Of a stretch of 64,000 nt of DNA, positions 8,907-15,766 are shown in pieces. How positions within the stretch are numbered: position 1 is the stretch's first letter; the number at the start of each line of letters is the position of its first letter. Source of the stretch: Acetobacterium paludosum (lineage in GTDB: Bacteria; Bacillota; Clostridia; Eubacteriales; Eubacteriaceae); NCBI RefSeq assembly GCF_008086595.1, contig NZ_RXYA01000004.1, positions 1 to 64,000 on the forward strand, in the 5' to 3' direction. The notes under the pieces are model-generated. The model searched no databases. It saw nothing but the letters and a program-made list of their open reading frames with translations, and was not told the origin of the DNA. The position numbers were made by a program, and so were the translations under genes.

Positions 8907-9314
8907 ATGAAAACAATTTTAAACACCCTGCCCAGCGCCGCTGCGGTCATTGGCTCGGTTCTCGGTTTTCTTCTGGGGGGCTTCGACGGGGCTGTTTATA
9001 CCCTGCTGGGCTTTATCCTGATTGATTACCTGACCGGCGTTATGACCGCCATTGCCCAAAGGCAAGTCTCCAGTGAAATTGGATTCGTTGGTATTCTCAA
9101 GAAAATCCTGATCCTGATGATGGTGGCATTAGGCCATTTGCTGGATCAAAACCTGTTGGGGGGCGGCGGCGCCATGCGCACGGCCGTGATTTTCTTTTAC
9201 ACCGCCAATGAAGGCATCAGCATTCTGGAAAACTGCGCCCGTCTGGGTTTTCCCATTCCCGCCAAGCTAAAGGCCGTTTTGGCGCAGTTGTCCGAAAAAA
9301 TAGACGATCGGTAA
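8907..9314 (+). CDS. Holin (phage_holin_4_1 / TcdE-UviB class)
   Basis: This 135-residue small membrane protein has an N-terminal hydrophobic pair (~10-45, with SVLGFLLGG and a YTLLGFILIDYLTGVMTAI stretch), a further membrane helix near 65-85, and a C-terminal amphipathic charged tail. The ILIDYLTGV...A motif is typical of the toxin-secretion/phage-lysis holin family. Such proteins form membrane lesions that release murein hydrolases or large toxins. The ATG at 8907 follows AAAGGAGG by about 13 nt, longer than ideal; the nearby GTG is immediately out of frame. An endolysin gene follows 240 bp downstream, making a holin-endolysin pair without other phage genes. Confidence 0.85.
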   Translation: MKTILNTLPSAAAVIGSVLGFLLGGFDGAVYTLLGFILIDYLTGVMTAIAQRQVSSEIGFVGILKKILILMMVALGHLLDQNLLGGGGAMRTAVIFFYTANEGISILENCARLGFPIPAKLKAVLAQLSEKIDDR

Positions 9315-9337
9315 ATCATACCGACAATTGACGTTTT

Positions 9338-9409
9338 CGGGCGATTGAGAATCGCCCCTACGGTGTTTATACCATGCTTTAACCCGTAGGGGCGATCCAT
9401 GATCGCCCG
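9338..9409. repeat. Two REP halves in reversed order (family 1)
   Basis: Here the CTAC-ending half comes first (9338-9361) and the GTAG-starting half second (9386-9409), so the GTAG feet face inward, the opposite of a canonical REPIN. It may be the junction of two REPINs that lost their outer halves. Confidence 0.75.
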
Positions 9410-9430
9410 TTAGCAGTTTGTTTGATGTTG

Positions 9431-9513
9431 GTTTCGCAATCAATTCGGTAACGTGTAGGCGAACAGTCGTTAGACTGTCCGACGTGCAGTGTACGAATTG
9501 ATTCGCGTAAACC
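9431..9513. repeat. Family-2 long-hairpin element (divergent copy)
   Basis: The outer arms GTTTCGCAATCAATTCG and CGAATTGATTCGCGTAAAC pair almost fully, and the centre contains GGCGAACAGTCGTTAGACTG, the family-2 core. It ends about 44 nt before the endolysin start codon, so it sits in that gene's leader. Confidence 0.6.
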
Positions 9514-9557
9514 GGCAGCAAAGCGCACAGCACTTTCTAAACGAGGAGGAAAATAGT

Positions 9558-10118
9558 ATGTATATGGAACTGATTCAGGAGGCCCTGGAAAAAGCAGGGT
9601 ACTCACCGGGGGCCATCGACGACATCGATGGGCCGCTGACACAGAATGCCATTAAGATGTTTCAGGCCGATCATGGTCTGGAGCCGGACGGGATGGTGGG
9701 CCCGCTGACCCATACCGCCCTGTTTCAAAATGACATGGCCCCGGTACCAGAAACCCCTGCCGAGGTGCCGTTAGATGACCAGCAGCTCACCCCGCATTTC
9801 AATCGGCAGGCCTTTAAATGCTGTTGTGAGGGCCGTTACTGCAACGGCTTTCCGGCGGAAATGAACCCCGAACTGCTTCGCCGTCTGGAAAACGTGCGTC
9901 AGGCGCTGGACACCGCAATCATCGTCACTTCAGGAGTCCGTTGTCCGATCCGCAACCAAGAGGTAGGCGGTATCCCGAATTCCCGGCATCTTGTCGGGGC
10001 AGCCGTTGACTGCTATGTTCCGGGGCTATCTGTCCATGAACTGGCGGCAGCTGCCGAAGACCAGGGCCTGGGTGTGATCATTTATGAAGATGAAGGGTTT
10101 TGTCATCTGGAGATTTAA
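9558..10118 (+). CDS. Endolysin-like murein hydrolase: PG-binding plus M15 peptidase
   Basis: This protein of about 186 residues has a PG_binding_1 domain at the N-terminus (~1-52, with IDGPLTQNAIKMFQADHGL and DGMVGPLT) and a peptidase M15-type zinc domain (~75-186). The zinc motif SRHLVGAAVD gives His and Asp ligands, and the final HLE gives the second His. M15 enzymes cut D-Ala-containing peptidoglycan peptides. The frame is open 23 codons further upstream, but GAGGAGG at 9543-9549 fixes the start at 9558. No signal peptide is visible, so release would need the upstream holin. It could be a phage remnant or a domesticated lysis gene. Confidence 0.85.
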   Translation: MYMELIQEALEKAGYSPGAIDDIDGPLTQNAIKMFQADHGLEPDGMVGPLTHTALFQNDMAPVPETPAEVPLDDQQLTPHFNRQAFKCCCEGRYCNGFPAEMNPELLRRLENVRQALDTAIIVTSGVRCPIRNQEVGGIPNSRHLVGAAVDCYVPGLSVHELAAAAEDQGLGVIIYEDEGFCHLEI

Positions 10119-10139
10119 GATTATCGCGTATTAACGGTG

Positions 10140-10293
10140 GCGGGTGATTAATAATCGCCCCCTACCAGAAAGAAAACCAAACTCATTGAATTCTAAACCG
10201 CCCTAACACATAATACTGTAGGGGCGATCCATGATCGCCCGAAACGTCGATCTTTCAAACAAACGTCCTCGGGCGATTGAGAATAGCCCCTAC
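10140..10293. repeat. REPIN (family 1) with an extra decayed half
   Basis: A full inverted pair occupies 10218-10293 (the right half carries a mismatch, GAATAGCCCC). A decayed single half lies at 10140-10166. Together they fill the space between the convergent endolysin and Fic genes. Confidence 0.75.
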
Positions 10294-10335
10294 AACTTTA
10301 AATCAAGCGATCGTTGCTTTGCAAGTAGTTTCCGG

Positions 10336-11339
10336 TCACGTATCTTTTCGCAAGATCTGCAGATACTCTTCATAGGCAAAAACGCGGTTTCTTTGCCCGC
10401 TTTCGGTTTGCAGCAAGATGCTCAAATCCATCAGATGATTAACGGCATTGGAAACCGCATTATATGAAATTTCCAATGCCAAGCTGGTTTTTTTTATGTC
10501 AATAATCGGGCTTCTCTCGAGATAATCCAATACCATTCTGACCGTTTTTTTTGATCTTCCAATCGTGCTGTCTATCAGTTGGCGATTCTTATCCTGCAGT
10601 TTAACAAGCTTTTCAATCGTCCGAATGGCATCTTCTGCCGATTCATTAACGGCTAAAAGGAAAAACTTAATCCACTGTTCCAAATTTCCTTTTGATCTTA
10701 CCTCCATCATCCGATCATAATACTCAATCCGATTTCTTTTCAGAAAACATGACAGATACAAAGTTTCATGACTCAACACTTTTTTTTCAATTAGAAACAG
10801 GTTAATCAATAAGCGTCCAATTCTACCGTTTCCATCTAAAAAAGGATGGATGGTTTCAAACTGATAATGCGCAAGTCCTATTTTGATTAATGGTTCCAAT
10901 CCATCATCTTCATTAAGAAATTTCTCTAGGTCGGACATGCCCTCGATCATATCCTTTTCATTGGGGGGTACAAATCGGGCATCTTTCAAAGTACCTCCCT
11001 GTGGACCGATCCAATTTTGAGATCGTCTGAACTCTCCGGGACTCTTTTCACTGCCTCTTACTCCTTCCAAAAATACTTTATGGATCTCTTTCAGCAATCG
11101 ATTGGAGATAGGCAATTCATTCAGTCTCTTTTTTGCAAATATTGAAGCCTTAATATAATTGATGACATCTTCAACTTCGCGATTCGTATTATCTTCAAGG
11201 TTTGGGTCCAGAATATCATCCAATGTCGCCTGTGTTCCTTCGATTTGGGAAGAAAGCAGAGCTTCTTTTCTCACGTACATTGATACGAATAGATCAACAT
11301 CGGGAACCTGATTTGATATTCACCTGCTCTATTCTTCAT
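10336..11339 (-). pseudogene. Fic-family protein gene with damaged N-terminus
   Basis: The main frame (11280-10336, 314 residues) carries a complete Fic core with HPFLDGNGRIGR, the catalytic motif for AMPylation-type transfer, the inhibitory-helix motif SSQIEG (S/T-x-x-x-E-G) near its start, and a C-terminal winged helix. The reading frame stays open upstream of the ATG as VPDVDLFVS, matching the usual sequence before this point, but it has no ribosome site there. In another frame at 11339 an ATG with a well-placed AGGAGT begins MKNRAGEYQ, the usual N-terminus of this Fic class. I infer a deletion of roughly 50 codons with frame change. The remaining protein could be made from an internal start, but the gene is probably broken. 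Confidence 0.65.
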
Positions 11340-11426
11340 AAATAGTACTCCTAAACTGAAATTATAGGTTGATCTTACTTCTTTTATTTCTTTTTATCAA
11401 TTAAAGTGAAATAAGGAGGTCGTAAC

Positions 11427-11588
11427 ATGCGTCTTATTTCTTTTTGGCACCTTTTTCCGGTTTCTTCCATTTATAGAGTATACCGAAAGAAAGGAGGACC
11501 ACACAATGCCAGTAACAACCGATTTTCTCAGCAACAAAATCCAGATCCGTTCCAACTACGGGCTGGTGGATGGCAAAGATGTGATTAA
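11427..11588 (+). CDS. Possible 53-residue small protein overlapping the DUF1659 start
   Basis: An ATG at 11427 follows AAGGAGGT at ideal spacing (7 nt) and opens a 53-codon frame (begins MRLISFWHLFPV) that overlaps the start of the DUF1659 gene in another frame. The overlapped part is just the shadow of DUF1659. It could be a small leader peptide coupling translation, or a decayed gene start whose ribosome site remains. Confidence 0.25.
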   Translation: MRLISFWHLFPVSSIYRVYRKKGGPHNASNNRFSQQQNPDPFQLRAGGWQRCD

Positions 11589-11730
11589 GTCGAAGACTTA
11601 TTCTAATCTGAAAGCATCTGCCGGAAATGATGACATCTACGCCGTGGCTGCTGCTCTTGCAACGCTGCAGGCGCCGACCCTGGAAGAAGTCGTCAAAATT
11701 GAAAGCACCCTTTTGATTCCGGGTGTCTAA
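11506..11730 (+). CDS. DUF1659 protein
   Basis: This 74-residue small soluble protein matches DUF1659 in length and pattern (N-terminal IQIRSNYGLVDGKDVIKSKTYSNL, then a short helix with ALATL). A strong AAGGAGG precedes the ATG. The function of this family is unknown; it is often encoded next to DUF2922, as here, and such pairs occur near holins and sigma factors in Firmicutes. I infer that it is a structural or regulatory partner of the DUF2922 protein. Confidence 0.8.
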   Translation: MPVTTDFLSNKIQIRSNYGLVDGKDVIKSKTYSNLKASAGNDDIYAVAAALATLQAPTLEEVVKIESTLLIPGV

Positions 11731-11745
11731 CTGTTAACAAACTGC

Positions 11746-11874
11746 TATACCGACCAATTGTTAATCCGTTGTATGCTCACAATTCGGACAGGTTATCGCC
11801 TGTTCGCCTTGAGGCACAGGGTCTGACCCCCAGGTCACAACATGATATAACAATTGTCGGTATGATTTCTAAGT
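11746..11874. repeat. Family-2 long-hairpin element
   Basis: This is an imperfect palindrome with ends TATACCGAC and GTCGGTATG. The core TTCGGACAGGTTATCGCCTG-TTCGCC is followed by an extra 20-25 nt palindromic insert, GGGTCTGACCCCC. It lies between the DUF1659 and DUF2922 genes on the same strand. Confidence 0.75.
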
Positions 11875-11924
11875 AACTTGTCTTAGTAATCGGTGAAAAT
11901 TTTAAGGAAAGGAGGTGAACGCTC

Positions 11925-12152
11925 ATGCCAGAAATTAAAGCAACGATGGTATTCAAACGTGGGGATGGTAAAAATTCCACCCTTTCTGTAGCAGATGCTG
12001 ATGCGACTGTGACCCAGGCTGAAATGAATGCTGCAATGGATTTGATCCTTGCTAAAAATATCTTTGCTCCAGAAGATTCCGACTTTAAGTCCAAAGTCAG
12101 CGGAAAGCTGATCAGCACCACGACTCAGGATTTTGCAATGTCTGCAGTATAA
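11925..12152 (+). CDS. DUF2922 protein
   Basis: This 75-residue protein fits DUF2922 (ATMVFKRGDGKNSTLSVADA at the start, TQAEMNAAMDLILAKNIF in the middle, GKLIST near the end). The start is set by AAGGAGGTGAAC before the ATG. It follows DUF1659 on the same strand, separated by a family-2 hairpin, and is followed by another such hairpin and a terminator. No membrane segment or signal peptide is present. Family function is unknown. Confidence 0.8.
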   Translation: MPEIKATMVFKRGDGKNSTLSVADADATVTQAEMNAAMDLILAKNIFAPEDSDFKSKVSGKLISTTTQDFAMSAV

Positions 12153-12189
12153 GTAATTGGAATCGGACTTCCGATTCCCGACAAAATCG

Positions 12190-12291
12190 TGTCTTGTGAC
12201 AATAATAAATCGTTGTTTGCTGCATGATCGGACAGGCTATCGCCTGTTCGCCATGATGCAAACAACTGATGTTACGATTATCGCAAGACAC
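12190..12291. repeat. Family-2 long-hairpin element
   Basis: The palindrome ends are GTGTCTTG (12190-12197) and CAAGACAC (12284-12291), perfectly complementary but unrelated to the ends of most other copies. The core is GATCGGACAGGCTATCGCCT-GTTCGCC. It lies between the DUF2922 stop codon and the terminator. Confidence 0.8.
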
Positions 12292-12331
12292 TTACTTTAT
12301 ACTTTATACTTTATTATTTATCGTTATATTT

Positions 12332-12358
12332 GAGCCGGTGTTTACACTGGCTCTTTTT
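12332..12358 (+). terminator. Rho-independent terminator after DUF2922
   Basis: A 9-bp stem GAGCCGGTG/CACTGGCTC (one G-U pair) with a TTTA loop is followed by TTTTT. It separates the DUF1659/DUF2922 unit from the sigma-factor promoter. Confidence 0.85.
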
Positions 12359-12381
12359 CATTATTGATATTAAGAAAATGA

Positions 12382-12434
12382 TTGTATTTCAATTACAAAT
12401 AATATATAATGCAAATAGAACATCTGTTCTATTT
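12382..12434 (+). promoter_or_regulatory. SigA-type promoter with LexA (SOS) box for the sigma gene
   Basis: The -35 box TTGTAT (12382-12387) and -10 box TATAAT (12405-12410) have exactly 17 nt between them. Right after the -10, a perfect 10-bp inverted repeat AAATAGAACA-TC-TGTTCTATTT (12413-12434) contains GAACATCTGTTC (12418-12429), which fits the Gram-positive LexA/DinR pattern GAAC-N4-GTTC. Its position over the transcription start would block initiation until SOS induction. Confidence 0.75.
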
Positions 12435-12452
12435 GATTGAAAGAGGTGAAAC

Positions 12453-13031
12453 ATGGAAAACAATGAAATAATTTCTTTGGTACGCGGTGCCCGGAAAAAG
12501 GAACCGAAGTGCCAGTTGGCTTTGATTGAAGGTTTTCGGCCTTTAGTTGTCTCGTTGATTCGTCGTTATGTTTATGAACAGGATGCCCTTGATGATTATT
12601 TAAGTGAAGGAGCGATTGTGATACTCAACTCGGTTGATACCTACGATGAGGCTCTGGGGGTACCTTTTTCCGGTTATCTAAAAAAGGAATTGTTTTATTA
12701 TTTTGTTGATGTCGCCAAGTCTCACAAAAACTCAACTTCTTTGGATGCCCCCGGTAAAAATGAGACGTCATCTTTATTGGATACTTTAATGGATAAAAAT
12801 GCGGATATTGAAGGGGACTACCTTCATCATGAAGATTTATCGGCGCTGCTGCTTTATCTGCCCCAGCTCAGGGAACGGCAACGTTGGATTATCGAGGAAC
12901 ATTATTTTAAAAATCGGAGTATCAAAGATATCGCCCAAAGCATCGGGGTGAGCTCCAACAGCCTGGTGAAACTGCATCGCCGGGCGATTCAGGATCTGCG
13001 CACTTACTTTGGGATGGATCTGGTGAACTAA
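12453..13031 (+). CDS. Sigma-70 family factor, UviA/TcdR-like by context
   Basis: This 192-residue sigma factor has region 2 (~20-95; YVYEQDALDDYLSEGAIV and VPFSGYLKKELFYYFVD) and region 4 (~130-188; LPQLRERQRWIIEEHYF and DIAQSIGVSSNSLVKLHRR). AGAGGTG precedes the ATG. Its promoter carries a LexA-type box, so it should be induced by DNA damage. With the holin, endolysin and DUF1659/DUF2922 genes upstream on the same strand, it recalls UviA and TcdR, small sigma factors that drive bacteriocin or toxin genes together with the holin-like UviB/TcdE. Membership in that sigma subgroup is inferred from size and context and is not proven. Region 3 is absent. Confidence 0.75.
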   Translation: MENNEIISLVRGARKKEPKCQLALIEGFRPLVVSLIRRYVYEQDALDDYLSEGAIVILNSVDTYDEALGVPFSGYLKKELFYYFVDVAKSHKNSTSLDAPGKNETSSLLDTLMDKNADIEGDYLHHEDLSALLLYLPQLRERQRWIIEEHYFKNRSIKDIAQSIGVSSNSLVKLHRRAIQDLRTYFGMDLVN

Positions 13032-13036
13032 CGTTT

Positions 13037-13217
13037 CGGGCGATCATGGATCGCCCCTACGAAATGATGCGTTACGGGGGGGTGAATCCAATCGGTATGA
13101 TGCGGTATGGGGGTTTTGAATCCAATCGTTTTTTTCTTTTTGTAGGGGCGATTCTCAATCGCCCGAAGACGTTTGTGCCAATGATCGACGTTTCGGGCGA
13201 TCACGGATCGCCCCTAC
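13037..13217. repeat. Solo REP and REPIN (family 1)
   Basis: A single half (13037-13060) follows the sigma stop codon, then a complete inverted pair (13142-13217) with GTAG and CTAC feet. Between and after them is a short repeated motif (ATCGGTATGATGC...GGGGG) seen near 13095, 13110 and 13250. Confidence 0.75.
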
Positions 13218-13279
13218 AGGATAATGCATGATGGGGGTTTTGGCATTCAATCGGTATGATGCATGATGGCGGTTTAAAA

Positions 13280-14284
13280 TTATTTTAATTTTAAATCTTC
13301 GGCAATTTGGCTCAGTTTCTTGAGCCGATGATAAACGCCGGATTTGCCGACGGGAGGGTCTAATCGTTCTCCCAGTTCTTTGATGCTGGCATCCGGATAG
13401 TTTAATCGCAATTCGGCAATATCGTAGAGGTTCTGGGGCAGGTTTCTCAACCCGATCTTCTCTTTGATGACTAAAATGGCGGCCACCTGATCGTAGGCGG
13501 CGATGACGGTTTTATTCAGGTTGGCGGTTTCACAGTTAACCTGGCGATTTACATCATTCCGCATTTCTTTGATGATCCGGATATTCTCCATTTCCAGCAG
13601 CCCTCGATGGGCACCGATCACATTGAGAAAATCAGCAACACTGCCCCCTTCTTTCAGATACAGCACCCAGTGCGCTTTTCTATGAATGAGATTGGATTTA
13701 ATTCCAAAATCATTCAATATTTCTTTGATGCTTTCCAACAAGGCGCACTGCTCGATATTTCCGGTTAGACTGCGGTCGTTCGTTTTACTTTGAATCGCGG
13801 TTTTCTTGCCCACCAGTTCAAGATGGTAGGTTTTTTCCGGGTTGGACACGGAACCGCAACCTAAAAAAGCCCCACGGATATATGCTTTTGTCTGCGTTGC
13901 CTGTTTTTTAAACTTTTCCGGTACCTGATTGGCAAAAAAAGCCTGACCCAGATTGTTAAAGCTCAAGATTTCACAGTCGCCAAGTATTCTTTTCGCCATC
14001 TTCGGATCTTCAATGAGGACATTGTAAGCACGATGTTCTTTAAATTTTTTTGTTTTCTCGATCTTGATTTTCGGTTTTGTTTGAAACAGCCCTTTGATGA
14101 GCTGGTATGTCCGGGCGGCCACCGAGGGGTTTTCGGTTTTTATGCTGATGCTCATGTCACCCGCCACATCCACGATAATGGTTGCGACGGCTCCGATGAT
14201 CCCCGACAATTCAGCTTGCCGGGAGGCTTTGGAACCGAATGGGAGCTTGGAAATATCTTTTTTTAAAATCGCTGAAAATGTCAC
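13280..14284 (-). CDS. whiA: WhiA, DNA-binding regulator
   Basis: WhiA pairs a LAGLIDADG-homing-endonuclease-like N-terminal fold with a C-terminal helix-turn-helix and is linked to cell division and sporulation control. The conserved FSA-x-x-KK-x-x-S start (here TFSAILKKDISKLP) begins at the GTG at 14284, giving 334 residues. The frame runs 23 codons further, but those codons lie in a REP element, so the longer start is an artefact. The C-terminal YPDASIKELGERL and VGKSGVYHRLKKL segments form the helix-turn-helix. It is the last gene of the rapZ-yvcK-whiA cluster, the usual Firmicute order. Confidence 0.9.
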   Translation of the reverse strand: MTFSAILKKDISKLPFGSKASRQAELSGIIGAVATIIVDVAGDMSISIKTENPSVAARTYQLIKGLFQTKPKIKIEKTKKFKEHRAYNVLIEDPKMAKRILGDCEILSFNNLGQAFFANQVPEKFKKQATQTKAYIRGAFLGCGSVSNPEKTYHLELVGKKTAIQSKTNDRSLTGNIEQCALLESIKEILNDFGIKSNLIHRKAHWVLYLKEGGSVADFLNVIGAHRGLLEMENIRIIKEMRNDVNRQVNCETANLNKTVIAAYDQVAAILVIKEKIGLRNLPQNLYDIAELRLNYPDASIKELGERLDPPVGKSGVYHRLKKLSQIAEDLKLK

Positions 14285-14319
14285 TGGTTCACCATTTCTT
14301 TCGTAAGAAGCTGTTCCTG

Positions 14320-14708
14320 TTCGCCCGTGGACGTTTGTTTGCATGATCGGCATTTCGGGCGATTGGGAATCGCCCCTACGGTATTATGCTTGACGTTATT
14401 TTAAGCATTTCGGGCGATTGGAAATCGCCCCTACGGTATCATGCCTGACGTTATTTTAAGCATTTCGGGCGATTGGGAATCGCCCCTACGGTATCATGCC
14501 TGACGTTATTTTAAGCATTTCGGGCGATTGGGAATCGTCCCTACGGTATCATGCCTGACGTTATTTTAAGCATTTCGGGCGATTGGGAATCGCCCCTACG
14601 TATTATGCTTGACGTTATTTTAAGCATTTCTAGCGATTGGGAATCGCCCCTACGGTATCATGCCTGACGTTGTTTCAAGAATTCCGTAGGGGCGATCAGT
14701 GATCGCCC
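14320..14708. repeat. REP array with six tandem 55-bp units
   Basis: Units start with CGGGCGATTG at 14356, 14411, 14466, 14521 and 14576, and a sixth (CTAGCGATTG) at 14630. Each unit is one REP half plus a spacer (CCTGACGTTATTTTAAGC). The spacers are nearly identical, so this is tandem amplification and not a CRISPR. An inverted half (about 14685-14708) closes the array, and a partial half (14320-14330) opens it over the whiA start. Confidence 0.9.
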
Positions 14709-14728
14709 GAAAAGCATCGTGCCTAACC

Positions 14729-15739
14729 TTACCTTAAATAGGTTTCGAAAATTCGTTTTGCCAGCAAATCGGCATCATGACGAACATAGCCGTTTTCCAT
14801 CGTCACATAATCATCGAGAATATATTCATAGCCATTTATGGGGTTTCCTATTTGGACAACATTGGCATCGTATTTATTGTATTTTTCTTCGATACTTCTG
14901 GGCAGTGTGCCTTTATTGGCCACCACATAATCGAAAAGATGTCCTTCATTCTGATCCATGTGGGCTTCGATGGCCCGGATATGGTCTTCCTGGGTGTAAC
15001 CGCTGGTTTCTCCCGGCTGGGTCATGATGTTGCCGATATAAAAACGCTTGGCCCGGCTGTCAAAAATCGTTCGTGCCACATCTTTAATCAGCAGGTTGGG
15101 AATGATGCTGGTGTAAAGACTTCCGGGTCCGATGATGATCAAATCCGCATTGCGGATGGCTTCAATGGTTTCCGGCAGGGGGCGCGTTTCTTGATTCTTT
15201 AAAAAAAGCTGCACAACGCCGCTATTTTGCTCCAACACGGCCGCTGGAATAGCGGACTCCCCTTCAATGATCTCACCGTTTTCCAGCGATGCCATCAAAA
15301 CCATTTCCGATAGGGTGACCGGCAGTACTTCGCCTTTTATTTGAAGCACATCTGATGTTCGTCGCACGGCATCGTAAAAATCGTTGCTGATACCATTCAT
15401 CGCCGCCAGGAACAGGTTGCCGAAGCTCTGCCCCTCCATGCTTCCGCCTTCAAAGCGGTAGTTAAACAGTTCCTGCATGACATTTTCATCATCGGCCAGG
15501 GCTAGAATACAGCTGCGGATATCGCCGGGGGGCAGAATCCCCAGATTTTCTCTGAGCATGCCTGAACCGCCGCCATCATCCCCAACAGTAACGATGGCCG
15601 TCAGCTTGTCGGTATATTTTTTCAATCCCCTGAGGATCACGGATAAGCCGGTCCCGCCGCCAATGGCGACAACTCTCGGGTTTCTCACTTTTACTATATC
15701 TTTCAGGGTAAACTCTCTGATATATTCTTTCATATCCAT
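14729..15739 (-). CDS. yvcK: YvcK/gluconeogenesis factor (CofD-like)
   Basis: This 336-residue protein has the CofD/UPF0052 fold: nucleotide-binding N-terminus VVAIGGGTGLSVILRGLK, then TVGDDGGGSG and PPGDIRSC, and later IIGPGSLYTSIIPNLL. YvcK (CuvA in mycobacteria) binds UDP-sugars and is needed for growth on gluconeogenic carbon sources and for correct cell shape. It sits between rapZ and whiA on the same strand (27-nt gap to rapZ), as in most Firmicutes. AAGGAAGTG precedes the ATG. Confidence 0.92.
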   Translation of the reverse strand: MDMKEYIREFTLKDIVKVRNPRVVAIGGGTGLSVILRGLKKYTDKLTAIVTVGDDGGGSGMLRENLGILPPGDIRSCILALADDENVMQELFNYRFEGGSMEGQSFGNLFLAAMNGISNDFYDAVRRTSDVLQIKGEVLPVTLSEMVLMASLENGEIIEGESAIPAAVLEQNSGVVQLFLKNQETRPLPETIEAIRNADLIIIGPGSLYTSIIPNLLIKDVARTIFDSRAKRFYIGNIMTQPGETSGYTQEDHIRAIEAHMDQNEGHLFDYVVANKGTLPRSIEEKYNKYDANVVQIGNPINGYEYILDDYVTMENGYVRHDADLLAKRIFETYLR

Positions 15740-15766
15740 TGAATCACTTCCTTTATATTATTCGTT

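Noticed and set aside
8907-13031. A prophage
   Set aside because: Only a holin and endolysin are phage-like; no integrase, terminase, capsid or tail genes and no attachment sites are visible.
13046-13231. 61-codon plus-strand frame (begins MDRPYEMMRYGG)
   Set aside because: It is read entirely through REP copies; similar MDRPY-type frames recur wherever REPs occur (for example 9400 and 38967 on minus).
14285-14353. N-terminal extension of WhiA
   Set aside because: The 23 codons are REP-derived and the conserved family start lies at the GTG at 14284.
14356-14684. Regular 55-bp repeats that look like a CRISPR array
   Set aside because: The spacer part of every unit is nearly identical and no cas gene is present; this is tandem amplification of a REP.
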